64,000 bases of DNA from Amia ocellicauda (lineage: Eukaryota > Chordata > Actinopteri > Amiiformes > Amiidae): contig NC_089867.1 of NCBI RefSeq assembly GCF_036373705.1, positions 5,114,501-5,178,500 on the forward strand, in the 5' to 3' direction. How positions within the stretch are numbered: the first letter of the stretch is position 1; each line of letters begins with the position of its first letter. A program made the translations under genes and the position numbers. This document shows positions 43,303 to 54,449 of the stretch, in pieces. Below the pieces are notes generated by a model. It saw nothing but the letters and a program-made list of their open reading frames with translations. It was not told where the DNA came from and did not search any database.

Positions 43303-46023
43303 ATGGCAAGCAAAAGAAAGTCCACTACCCCTTGTATGGTCCTTCCTGCAGATGCAGAGGAGCAGGACCCAGACATGGAAATGATTGCAGAGGTGGATGA
43401 AGGTACTGAGGCCACAGCAGAGGCCCCGACAGAAAGTGCTGCTGTTCCGCTGGAAAATGCATCCGGTGAGGAGGACATACAGGATGTCGACAGCTACATC
43501 GAAACGATGGACTCCAGGAAAGTGGAGGGGGGTTACGAGTGCAAATACTGCAGTTTTCAGACCACAGAACTTAATATGTTTACGTTTCACGTCGATTCCG
43601 AGCATCCCAATGTAGTCCTGAACTCGTCCTATGTGTGCGTGGAGTGCAATTTTCTAACCAAGAGGTACGATGCACTCTCGGAACACAACATGCGATTCCA
43701 TCCGGGGGAGGACAATTTCACACGGACCATGGTGAAGCGCAACAACCAGACCATCTTTGAGCAGACTGTCAACGATCTGACCTTTGACGGCAGCTTTGTA
43801 CAACAAGAGAACCAGGAAAGTGAGGACACCACAACAACGGGTATCCCGCTTAGCAAAACGCCCATCATGAAGATGAAGAGCAAGGCTGAGCCTAAAAGAA
43901 TTGCCATGTCGCATAAAACATCTGAGGAAAATGATGTCAAAGATGAAAGTGAAGGTGAACAGGAGCCCAAGGAAACTGCCCCTGTCAGCACACCAGCACC
44001 TGTCGAAGTGGTGGCCCCCGTTCCCGTGGAGCCTGTGAAGCCCAGTGTTGTGGTCAATAATCCCACGCAGCAGGAACCAAAGAAGACCATCATCAACTCA
44101 GCTACTGTTTTGCCTGCAGGTCTTGCCCAAGTCCTGTCTGCCCTCCAGGCCCAGCAGAATTCCCAGACACAACTCTTGATACCCGTAAGCAGCATTCCAA
44201 CTTATAATGGGGCCATGGATAACAATGCTCTTTTGGTCAACACCTACAACAAGTTTCCCTACCCCTCGGTTTCAGAGATCATGGGATTATCATCACAGAC
44301 TAAGTATACGGAGGAACAGATTAAGATCTGGTTCTCTGCCCAGCGCCTAAAACATGGGGTGAGTTGGACGCCTGAGGAGGTTGAAGAGGCCAGGAGAAAG
44401 CAGTTCAATGGCACAGTGCACACTGTGCCACAGACAATCACAGTCATTCCAGCCCATCTCTCAGCTGCAGCTAACGGCCTGCAGCCCATCCTTCAGACCT
44501 GCCAAATAGTTGGCCAACCTGGCCTTGTGCTGACGCAGGTTGGAGCCACCAACTCCTTGCCAGTGACTACTCCCATCACATTGACAGTAGCCGGTGTCTC
44601 GAACCAAGCACAACTGCCAAAACCCACTATCCAGACAACACCCACCATCGTGGAGACCAAGAGGGCCACCACTGTCCAGCCTCCTCCTCTTACACCTCAG
44701 GAGAACTCGGCTCTGAGTGCTGATCACTTTGGAATACGGCCTAAAAAGTCCAAAGAGCAGCTTGCAGAGCTGAAGGCCAGTTACTTGAAGGAACACTTTG
44801 CCAGCGATGCAGAGATAGCCAGGTTGATGAAGCTGACAAACCTCACAAAAGGTGAGATTAAGAAGTGGTTCAGCGACACACGTTATAATCAGCGCAATTC
44901 GAAGAACAATCATGTCATCGTCTTCAATGAGAACAACAATGCCAATAACAGTGCTACCATAGTGATAGACTCTAGCGATGAAACCACAGAATCTCCCACA
45001 TCGGGCCCTGTCAAAGAGCCACGCAGACAGAGCTGGAACCCTTTCCCAGACTTCACACTCCAGAAGTTCAAGGAAAAGACCCCTGAACAATTGCTGGTTC
45101 TGGAGGAAAGTTATCAGAAAAATTCCACCCCTACTGATGAAGAACTGAACAGACTTAGGTCAGAAACCAAGCTGACCCGAAGAGAGATCGACGCCTGGTT
45201 CACAGAAAAGAGAAAAGCCCCGGAGTCCGCCGAATCAAAACTGGAAAGGAAGGATGGTGAGCCAGCTAAAGCCGTCACCCCCATGAAGCAGTCATCACAT
45301 ACTCATCCCAGTGGCAGAAGCAGATCAGGCAGAGAGAAAATTGGGAAGAAGACACCAGAGCAGCTGCACGTGCTGAAAAGTGCCTTTGTACGCACACAGT
45401 GGCCGTCTTCAGAGGAGTATGACAAGCTTGCGGAGGAGAGCCGCCTTCCAAGGTCCTACATCGTCAACTGGTTCGGAGACACGCGGTACGCCTGGAAAAA
45501 TGGCAACTTGAAATGGTTCTTTTACTACCAGAGTGGAAACATCGGTGCTATAAATGGGAGTGGCTACAGGAAGAGAGGGAGAGGGAGAGCTCGAAGCAGA
45601 GGCCGAGGGAGGCCCAGAGGGAGGCCAAGGGCAGGCAAGAGATCTTCCAGCTGGGGGAGGTCCCCGCCCGTGATTAAGTTCAAGACCGGAAAGGAAATTC
45701 TGAAGGAGTACTACTTAAAGCACAAGTTCCTCAATGAGCAAGACTTGGACGAGCTGGTGGCTAAATCCAACATGGGCTATGAGCAGGTCCGGGACTGGTT
45801 TGCTGAGGTTCGCCGGCAGGAGGACTTGGGCACGGACCCGTTCGACGACAGCTTGGAAAATGAGGAGCCGGACGAGGAGGATGAGTCACAGGGTGAGAGC
45901 GACACGGGAGGCGGAGGCCAGGGAGACATTGCTGGTGATGAGGATGACGATGAAACGGATGACAGCGACACTTGGGAGCCGCCTCGAAGTGTCCGACGAA
46001 CTCTCTCTGGGTCAGAGGATTAG
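43303..46023 (+). CDS. zhx1: Zinc fingers and homeoboxes protein 1
   Basis: Nuclear transcriptional repressor that dimerises with ZHX family members and NF-YA. A single coding exon of 906 residues (human 873), as is usual for ZHX genes. Two C2H2 fingers: Cys80/Cys83-His96/His101 and Cys112/Cys115-His128/His133. Five homeodomains lie at about 290-350 ([15 protein letters not shown]), 480-533 ([12 protein letters not shown]), 588-640 (DAWFTEKRK), 680-733 ([12 protein letters not shown]) and 788-840 ([10 protein letters not shown]). A Gly-Arg-rich basic stretch (756-780) is a likely nuclear localisation signal, and the tail from 841 is very acidic. The start [14 protein letters not shown] matches human closely and has a good context (ACAATGG). 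The N-terminal and finger regions are nearly identical to ZHX1, which separates it from ZHX2 and ZHX3. It sits between atad2 and the C8orf76 orthologue, as in human. Confidence 0.97.
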   Translation: MASKRKSTTPCMVLPADAEEQDPDMEMIAEVDEGTEATAEAPTESAAVPLENASGEEDIQDVDSYIETMDSRKVEGGYECKYCSFQTTELNMFTFHVDSEHPNVVLNSSYVCVECNFLTKRYDALSEHNMRFHPGEDNFTRTMVKRNNQTIFEQTVNDLTFDGSFVQQENQESEDTTTTGIPLSKTPIMKMKSKAEPKRIAMSHKTSEENDVKDESEGEQEPKETAPVSTPAPVEVVAPVPVEPVKPSVVVNNPTQQEPKKTIINSATVLPAGLAQVLSALQAQQNSQTQLLIPVSSIPTYNGAMDNNALLVNTYNKFPYPSVSEIMGLSSQTKYTEEQIKIWFSAQRLKHGVSWTPEEVEEARRKQFNGTVHTVPQTITVIPAHLSAAANGLQPILQTCQIVGQPGLVLTQVGATNSLPVTTPITLTVAGVSNQAQLPKPTIQTTPTIVETKRATTVQPPPLTPQENSALSADHFGIRPKKSKEQLAELKASYLKEHFASDAEIARLMKLTNLTKGEIKKWFSDTRYNQRNSKNNHVIVFNENNNANNSATIVIDSSDETTESPTSGPVKEPRRQSWNPFPDFTLQKFKEKTPEQLLVLEESYQKNSTPTDEELNRLRSETKLTRREIDAWFTEKRKAPESAESKLERKDGEPAKAVTPMKQSSHTHPSGRSRSGREKIGKKTPEQLHVLKSAFVRTQWPSSEEYDKLAEESRLPRSYIVNWFGDTRYAWKNGNLKWFFYYQSGNIGAINGSGYRKRGRGRARSRGRGRPRGRPRAGKRSSSWGRSPPVIKFKTGKEILKEYYLKHKFLNEQDLDELVAKSNMGYEQVRDWFAEVRRQEDLGTDPFDDSLENEEPDEEDESQGESDTGGGGQGDIAGDEDDDETDDSDTWEPPRSVRRTLSGSED

Positions 46024-49000
46024 TGCCCATCTAGGGGAATGCTGAGGTAAGCTGCCCCGAGGGGTACAGCTGCCTCCTTTTTCGAGGCTCACACATATAT
46101 GTCCGTAGGGCAATCGATAGGAAAAGGGTCAACCTCGGACACGCACCTTCTCAAATTAAAATTATTATCCATGATTCCTTTGTAAATGACTTGGTCAGTT
46201 AAGTTCTAATATTTAGTTATTGGCAGTGATTGATCTTTTAATATGCAGAATACAAAATTCCCCACCCTTAACAGACTTGAAAGAATGAAATAAAATCGGA
46301 CGTGTTCAACATAAAAATGTAATGCCATTACCTTTTTATGTAGGTCTAATGAAAATTACATTTTATTTCCCATCTTAAGTTGCTAATTAACTACAGAATT
46401 CTAATATTGTTCTCAATATTGCTTCTCAAAAAAATGCTAAATACAAATTTGAGGATAAACAGCAATATATGTTTGTCAATATTTTATTAGGCAAGGAGGT
46501 GCATTGATGAAATTGAGGACATAATTTGAACATGCAATAGGCGTGATACAGCAAAGCCTATTGTGTTTAGGTCTTCCTTTTCTAACCATAGACTGCACAA
46601 ACCACAAATGTATTCCGTGTTACTGAAAGGACTGCAGAGAAACCCTGCAAAAACATATTTATTGTATCCAAATTAAACTGGATAGCAGTTATAACAAAAA
46701 AAAAAAAGTTTGTACCTCTGAAACCAAAATGGCTTTCTTTCCAGTGAGAGAATCTGACATCTCATTTATAAATTGAATAATACATCTTCAGAATAAGATT
46801 TACAGATTTACATTTACAGAAGTTGTTTTGAAATGTTTTTAAAAGTAAAAAAGAAATGTTAATACCTTTCTCTCTCTCCGTTTTCTTTTTCCAGAATCAC
46901 CCTTTTGTTCAAGCCGAAGCAGAGAAATGGAAGCTGATGAGTCTGTGTGGAAAAAGAGCAGAGCAGAGCAAAGCTTTGTTACACGGAGAATAACTCGACC
47001 TAAAGGAACAGTTTTAAGTTCTTTCCAAATCATGTGGAGATGGTGCCAAAGTTACACTGCACAAGGCATAGCTTTCTGTGCTATTTTACAGAGTGCTTAA
47101 TTAGTGAATTTGTCCAAAATGGGGACATTGTCTATATGATGATTAAGTCTCTGAGCACATAATGTATTAGGTACAGCAACCACTATTTTTTATTTTCTCT
47201 TGGATATTACTATGGTGGTGAAGTGTGATTTACTACCCTAAATCTCTGTGGTTATGAAATAGCTTTGAGAGACCAAATGTTTTATTACCTACAAATTAAC
47301 TTCTAAGCAAAAAAAAATTGAACTGCATCCCCCATTACATGAAGTGGACAGAAGAAGTCATATAATTTGCACCTGCTTGTCCTTGTTTTAACCATACAGT
47401 GAAAGGGGATGCAATACAAATCCATGCTTGTAGCTGGTGTGTATATTACACTTTTAGACTGGTACGACCGCCTTTGATTTCTAGGCCCTGTCACTCTACC
47501 ATTTTATCTGTCTCCCCAAAGACTTCAATTGAACTGACTGCAAAGCCACATTAATATTTGAATGTACTTTTGTTTTTAAAAGTAAGATGAATCAAAAAGT
47601 TCCCAACATGTTCCCAAAGTTGGTAAAGCGGTTTATTCTAATCAGATTTTACAAGTTCAATTTTAAAAGATGCTTTTTATATTTTTTATTGCAAACCAGG
47701 AAATGTGCCTGATGAAGTAACAGGAAAGATATATAGCTCAAAATCTATACGATTCAAAAGAAGTGTGCTGCTAAAGATGTCATGTGAAAAGGCTTTCAGG
47801 ACAAGTCATTGTGGTGTTTTTCAACATCTGGTTAAGAAAATAATGGTTTAAGGGGTAATAACAAGCCAATTGTTATCACACATATGGTAGTTCCTGTCAA
47901 TATTTTGTCCAAGAGTCCAAGACTGTGCTTAGAAATCTGTAGCTGAGATTAATTGGGTTGTATCGTTTTTGTGGCAAGAACAAACAAGGTGCAATGAAGA
48001 AAGAAAAGAAAATTAACTACTCTTTATCAAAATGCTTGGTACAGTAATTTAGCAAATCTTCAAACAGTGCTACAGTAGAAAGCAAATGTAGTTGTCTCCC
48101 TCCCTTCTGTAAGTGAGAAACAACACAGTATCTGTACCAAACATGAATGGAGTGCTCGGCAGTATAGAAGCATCCCTGTACTGTGCTACAAAGTGAGGTG
48201 GCTGCATGGCAATTGTGTAGAATTTATTTTTGTTTATTTTCTCAAATTGTGAAAGCTTACGCTTTGCTGGGGTTTATACTTTTTTTTTTTTTTTTAATGA
48301 ATCCTGCAGGGATACAGTACATACTGTATCACCAATAAGTAATTTGGGTTTTAGGTATGCTACAATCAAACAACTTCACAACTTGTATAAATTTAGACTT
48401 CGCTGCTGTGTTATGCAAGTAGGGCACCTTTATATACACTGTAACTGTTCTGTAACCCATTTTTCTAGCTGTGGGCCCAATCATGCTTTACTGTACATTG
48501 TACACGTATTTATTTTCTGTTCAAAAATCAAAACAGACATTAATAAAAAGAGCATCCATAGTCAGTTATAGAGCAATAATGTTGTTAAGAAAGTGATCTG
48601 TGTATGATCAATGCTTTTAGATTTTGTATCATTGGGATAAACTACTCTTTGCTAAGGAAGTTCGGTTTGTTTTATGTCCGCAGCTGTGTTTGTTATAGTT
48701 TTGCCTTCAGAAAGCATACAGTACAGTGCCCACCCCCCCCCACACACACACATAAATTATACCGCAGTGTGTTGTAGGAGCCTGACTCTGACCACAGTAT
48801 GTGCAGCAGATCCAGTTGTATTAGTAAGTAAAATGTGCAAGGCTTATAGGTACTTTAAAAAAACAAAAAAATGTTGCTGTTTTAGACTATTGTTGAAGAA
48901 GGTTCCAGCTTGCAATAATAATTAAAAAAAAGTATTCACTTTGTATATATAAGATCTTTTATGCTGTTCTATTTGATCAATAATTTTTAAGAATTTTATA

Positions 49001-49792
49001 TTTTATTTATAAGTGTTTCAATGTAGCCTCCACTTCAACATAGTACTCAAGTGGTGTCCATGAAGGTCTACAACATTGGGCAGTCCTGCCATATTTTGTG
49101 TTGTTGCTTACATCTTTTTTCTATTCTGTTGTTGCTAAAAAAACATAATCTCCCAGAGGAACTCTTTCAGGATTCAGACCAAGACATCTCTTATTCCATG
49201 TGACACGTCTAAGAATTCTGGGCATCTGCAAACATTCGCCAACAGCCTTTACTTGAACCACAACTGACACAGAGACGCTACACGCGGAAAGTTGTATCCG
49301 ACCGTGGTAATTGCAATGAATGCAGTTCTTAAAGCTACCCTCCTTTTGTTTTTGGTTTGTTTCTCTCAAAATGTAAAATTTTAAAAAAATAATACAACAC
49401 TGTTCTTCAAATTCTGTTTCCAATCTCTCTTTCAATTCAAGCTTCATCAAAGACCAGTGGGATTACGAAATCTACATTATCATATCTTCAGATCTCGTGT
49501 TTTATGATGGCTTTTAATTCAACCAAGGACTAATAAATGAACGGATCTACTTCAAAGCCACAGCCTGCAAATGCTTACTTTTCCTTATTTCATGATTTTA
49601 GAAAGGTGCAAGTAATGACTTAACCAGTAAAAGGTAGAAAGTGTCATCTGGTATGATAAACACTTGGTCCATAGTTATATTGGAAACTAACATGAGGCTG
49701 TCATCTAGTGGTTTTTGGATCTGCGGGTCTAAATAGTAACATTGTTCTAATTTGTGGTAATCCGTCCACTTCTCACCCAGATATCGAAGACT

Positions 49793-49835
49793 ATATATAT
49801 ATATATATAGTGATGGTGATATATATATATATTTA
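49793..49835. repeat. Paired TA microsatellites in zhx1 3' region
   Basis: Two short TA tracts separated by a GTGATGGTG spacer. Each is self-complementary and the pair could fold back on itself. Confidence 0.7.
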
Positions 49836-50086
49836 AAATGTTGTAAATCTCTTTGAATGTTTTGTATTCAAGGGGTTGAGTGATGGAGTACCCATAAGAC
49901 TGTTAGAAACTGTGGACCCCCCTGCAAGTACTTTGTTGTCTGTGGCAAGAGCTTTATTCCTTAGAGCAGTAGGCATTTGCTTAATCAAATTTAAGTCTGA
50001 AAAAGAAATGTTTTTAAGCAGCTAAATCTTCTACTTGGGTTTCACAGAATTTATCTTTTATACTGATGTGTTGGGAGAAAATACCT

Positions 50087-50092
50087 AATAAA
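50087..50092 (+). terminator. Candidate distal poly(A) signal of zhx1
   Basis: AATAAA 4 kb after the zhx1 stop, the last canonical plus-strand signal before the next gene. An earlier candidate is at 48542-48547. Human ZHX1 also has a long 3' UTR. Confidence 0.4.
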
Positions 50093-50552
50093 CTGAAGAG
50101 GAAAAAAAGGAAATATTTGGCTCTTTATAGCATTCATATGAATGGTTAGGTCAATTTAAAGTAGATAGTATGCACATAAAGTATATTTCTGTCTATAGTG
50201 TGTGTATAAACTATAACTAAAACTAAAAACAATTACAGATAAAAACATACATATCAGACACTGCTGTTTGGATAAACCAAGATATTTTAAATGGATGCAT
50301 GCCACATAGATATTTTGTGGGGCAAGGCACACTGTTCTTGTTTCCAAACATAGAGGGGTAGAAATATGGACAGATAGGTATAACACAATATGTGTTTCTT
50401 CTACTACTACTGATGGGATGTGGAGAGGTACTTTACATACAAAATATTTATGAAAAAGTTTACCATTATGGCCGGAAATGTATTTTTTTGGGGTTTAGTA
50501 TTGCATTTCCCCTTGTGGTTGTCTTATATGCAGAGTTATCTTGCACTTGACG

Positions 50553-50553
50553 G

Positions 50554-50597
<44 letters not shown>
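50553..50597. repeat. (ATT)n microsatellite
   Basis: About 15 perfect ATT units, 325 bases upstream of the C8orf76-like start codon. Confidence 0.92.
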
Positions 50598-50598
<1 letters not shown>

Positions 50599-50921
50599 CT
50601 AACAGCGTTGGTAGATAATCAATTTCGTTATTTTCCGACCAGATTTAAAGTGCAACTCAGCCTGCATGAAAATAATCTATTCTAATCTAATCGTCCCTTA
50701 TCTTTTTGATGCAAATACAGTTGTATCCCCTTTTCAAAATCATTAACGCAGATTACATAAACAAGTGCCACCTGACCGAGAATATATTTACAATTCAAAA
50801 TGTCTTTTAATATAAAAAACTAATCCAAGCTGGGAACACACAGCGCGGGTTGGTGGTTTCCGGGGTTTTTTTCACAGTGTAACACACTACAACTTGCTGA
50901 AGATAGTTTTTAATTCCACAG

Positions 50922-53677
50922 ATGGAGGTTTTTGGCTTTGATTTTGACGATTCCGTATTTGCAGAAACCCGAGATAGGGTTGCAGTTACACTTTCTTCTT
51001 ACAAGGCGAAATACTGTGAGCCAGAGGTGAGTATTCAAAAGGCTACAGTACATTTCACGGCGTAGAGAAGCTCGTTTGGTGCGGACACATGTTCAGCTCG
51101 CTTGCGCTCTCTGCACGTCTCACACTCGCGTTCGCGTTGCGCACATTTCCGCGGTTCTGCAGGATCCCGCCGATGCCATTGGTGGAGCCGCGCAGATCCG
51201 TGTTGAACTGCGGACATCTGCGCAACAAGAACACGCCCGCCATACCGTCAGAAAACCTGTCCAGCCAGGCTGCCCCCCAAACCATGACTGTCTCATTTTC
51301 AATTATTAGAAAAAAAAAAAAAAACATTGTTAAGGAAAAGGTCAAGATGTCTGAACGGTTACTAGATATCTGTTTTAACGCATAAAACCGAGTGTAACAC
51401 CTTCTGTTGCACAATAATAAGAAAAACCTCTTTTTATGACATGCTCTTTTTTTTTTAATGTTGCAGTGGTTTTGTGAAGAAGTCAGCACGGACGATGAGC
51501 TTGAGAAGCAGAAAGTGTTTAAATTCAGAGCAGACCTGGCCTACAGACGGCATGACTATGAGGTAACTGTGGGGATTATGTCCTATAAACCTGTGCTGGT
51601 TGTGCAAAAACAATCAGTCCCTGTGATCTGAGCTGAAGAATGGGGGTGCAGAGGAAGCTTCATTCTTGAATACAGTCTGTTCATTATTATTATAAGGATT
51701 TGAACCTTTTAAGTTACTTCATTTTAGTGTCCTTCTTTATTTTTTGAATAAAGTAAAACATATATTGGTGTTAAGAATACACTTTTCTTATGTGATTGGG
51801 CCACTGAAAGTGAGCTGTTGCAATGGAGAATGTTATAGTCCCTTTTCCTATACATGAGATTTTTCCTTTGTTTTCCAGAAAGCTCTGCGTGAATACCTGA
51901 ACTGCTTCTCTCTGGTGCCGGACAGCAACATTGCCATCAGGCGCGACGTTCTGGAGAGTCTGTCTCGGTGCTACTGTCGACTGGGCAGACCGGAGAAGGC
52001 ACTGGAGATTGCTGAGCAACTGGTAAACCCAGACAGTGGCGTTTGTGGATCGATCTGTTTGCTTCTATGCATTCCATAGGATGTAACTCCATACTGAACT
52101 AAAATGAAACTCTGGAAAGCTAGCTTCATTTCTTGCAATATCAATAAGGATTTATATTTTACTAAAGAAAAGAAGAAAACATTAAATTTAAATAGTGGTT
52201 CATAGTAGACCTACTGAAGAATAAAAGTACATTTTCTTTTTCTCCACAGAGGAAGGATGCCACAAATACGGGCCACCTCTCAGCAGTGTTAAACCTGCAA
52301 CTGACCCTTCACTGCAGCAGCGGAGAGCTGAGGAAACAGATCTCTACTCTGCAAGATCTCATTTCCCTCATGCCTTGCAACCCCTGCCACTGGAAGAAAT
52401 TGGGAATGGCCTACTTGAACATCTTCAAGTCTCTTCCCTCCTCTGGCCCAGCAAGGACTGCCACAGTCAGTCCTGCCCGCCCTGATGGCTGTAATGGAGT
52501 AGCAGATCCTTCACAGCGGCGCTCCAGTGACTGTCTGGAGGGTGTAAGCATCGCGGGACCTTATACTAGACATGGAGAGGAGGAGAACCCAATCTCTGAC
52601 AGCCACAGAGGAGAGCCGGAGGTAAAGACCACAACGGAAGAACAGGGGAATGAAGAAGCGCAGGACGTCTGGCTGAGGGCCTGCGTTTGTTTTGTACGAT
52701 CAAGGTAATTTAAAAGTCAAAGCCTGGAGAGGGACAGCTGTGTGTCTCGCAATCAAACACGTGGGCTCGGTATTACTAAGGATAGTGATGAAGCAGACTC
52801 AGAATGGCAACACCATGCATACCCTCACAAAGTCCCTTTAACACAGTTCTTTTATCTTCTCAGCCTGCTGTTCAGGATGGTGAAATTCCAGCAGTCTTCC
52901 TTCGTGTCTCAAAGTAACAGAAGGGCTCGGGAGGAGATCGAGGGGGCGCTCCGCACATTGGACCTAAAGGAGGAGGTACTGCGTGTTATCACAGAGGTGA
53001 GCACAGAGGGGCCACACACAGTTACCAGGCTTGTTGAGTAGATTAAAAGGTTAAAAAGAAATGGCCTGATGCTTCAGTGCTTCCTCATGTAAGACCAGCG
53101 GTCCACAATGTTGAGCTCGACCCACTGGATATTATAAATATACAATTTCAAATTTCAAATCAATTATGTGAGGAAAAAATATTAAATGATTGGCTATTTC
53201 AAAATAAATAAGTAAAAAAACTAAATCACAAACCCTTTTCAATAGATTGCAAAAGATTCCTCTGCATTACCATTCATTCATTTTGTTGTTGTTTTGTTTA
53301 AATTAATCTCTTGTTTTGGGAGTGTTCATCATTCCATCCAGCAACTTAAATATTTGATTTGTCCTTATTTAAAAAAAAAAAAAAAAAAAAGAAAATCCCG
53401 TAATCGGCTTGAAGTCTGTCCTTGTCTGGTGTGCTCTGCTGGGGGCTGAAGCTGAACGTTTATGTTTGGTTTCCAGGTGATGGGTGAAGACCTCGTCTCT
53501 GAGAAGCTGAAAGAGGAGAGTCAGGAGACGGAGAATTGCTCGTCTCTGGCCAGTGTACAGGTGCCCTGTGAAACTGACTTTGAGGAGAGGTGGTTTAACA
53601 GACTGAAACGCATGGTCTTTAAATCTGGTAACCAAGAGCTGCTTAGTTACAGTGACACAAAAAAGAACGAAGGATAA
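50922..53677 (+). CDS. Orthologue of human C8orf76
   Basis: Uncharacterised vertebrate protein. Six exons: 50922-51026, 51467-51562, 51879-52022, 52250-52704, 52864-52996, 53477-53677 (TAA). The total of 1134 bp gives 377 residues (human 380). Family landmarks: FDDSVF near the N-terminus, CEPEWFCEE, KFRADLAYRRHDYEKAL, a helical repeat region resembling TPRs at about 54-170 (RCYCRLGRPEKALEIAEQL, HWKKLGMAYLNI), then a poorly conserved Ser/Glu-rich middle. The C-terminal block contains VITEVMGEDL and EERWFNRLKRMVF. Role unknown; the TPR-like part suggests a scaffold or interaction surface, which is inference. It follows zhx1 in the same direction, and in human the two genes also produce a read-through transcript. 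The ATG at 50922 follows CACAG and is the first in frame that fits the family length. Confidence 0.92.
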
Positions 53678-54449
53678 TTCCTTTCGAAAGGGTTTCATGG
53701 GATGTAAATTGGCTGACTTTGATTCTCATTCTTGCGGATTCCCATCTGCAAAAGCCTTTAATGCATTTTGGGCTGAACGGGCGACGGCACGTCCGTCTGG
53801 GCAGGTTGCGGTGTACTGAGCACAAGGCTCCGAACAAAGCACGGCTTGTTGTCTGAAAAGAGGCAGGCTGGTTGTTACGGTTTTAGATAGGCCGCTGTTT
53901 TCATTCCAGACCAAACAGCGGGTCTGAGGGAAGGGGACTGGTTAGTTGGGAGTCACTAGTTGAGATTCCATAGTGTACAGATAAAAGACCGCAGCCACAC
54001 AAGACCGAAGAATACAAAGAAGACTGAATGACTCAAACCTTTTACATCTCAGTGCTTCTGTATTTCTCTGACTGACTGCCTCAAGGAATGAACTGCATTG
54101 GAGCATTTCTTTGTTAATCTTAGCCTCACTTATTAAGACTGTGTTGTCATCAAGGTCTCAGACAGAAAATACATTTAGAAAAAACCTGATTTAAATAGTT
54201 ACATTTTTGTATAATCCTTCCTGTATGCACAATAGATGAAATTGAACTCTCGGTGGAGTGGAGTCCTGTGATTGGTCTGTGTGAGGCCACACTGATGAGG
54301 TCACAGCTCCTCCCATTGCATGATTATAATTAGAAAGTGGCCGTAGCTATTAACAAATTTAGTTTTTATTGCATTAACTATACCAGTTGTTTATATGAGC
54401 CTATTATGATGCATGATAATGTAAATTGTTTTACTACTATTTTAATAAA
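53678..54449 (+). other. 3' UTR of C8orf76-like gene
   Basis: Sequence from the stop to AATAAA at 54444-54449. No further exon fits. Confidence 0.5.
54444..54449 (+). terminator. Poly(A) signal of C8orf76-like gene
   Basis: Canonical AATAAA about 770 bases after the stop codon. It is followed by T-rich sequence including a run of more than 20 T at 54547-54567. Confidence 0.55.

Larger units (their letters stand above)
46024..50092 (+). other. zhx1 3' region: possible 3' UTR intron and long 3' UTR
   Basis: A strong donor consensus GAG|GTAAGC occurs 23 bases after the stop (46046/46047). A strong acceptor with a long pyrimidine tract ends at 46894. Splicing would remove 848 bases from the 3' UTR. 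AATAAA signals lie at 48542-48547 and 50087-50092. The rest is AT-rich with no conserved frame and no transposon ends. Confidence 0.45.

Noticed and set aside
53368-53390. A-run in intron 5 of the C8orf76-like gene as a retroposon tail
   Set aside because: No SINE or LINE sequence precedes it and no target duplication is seen.
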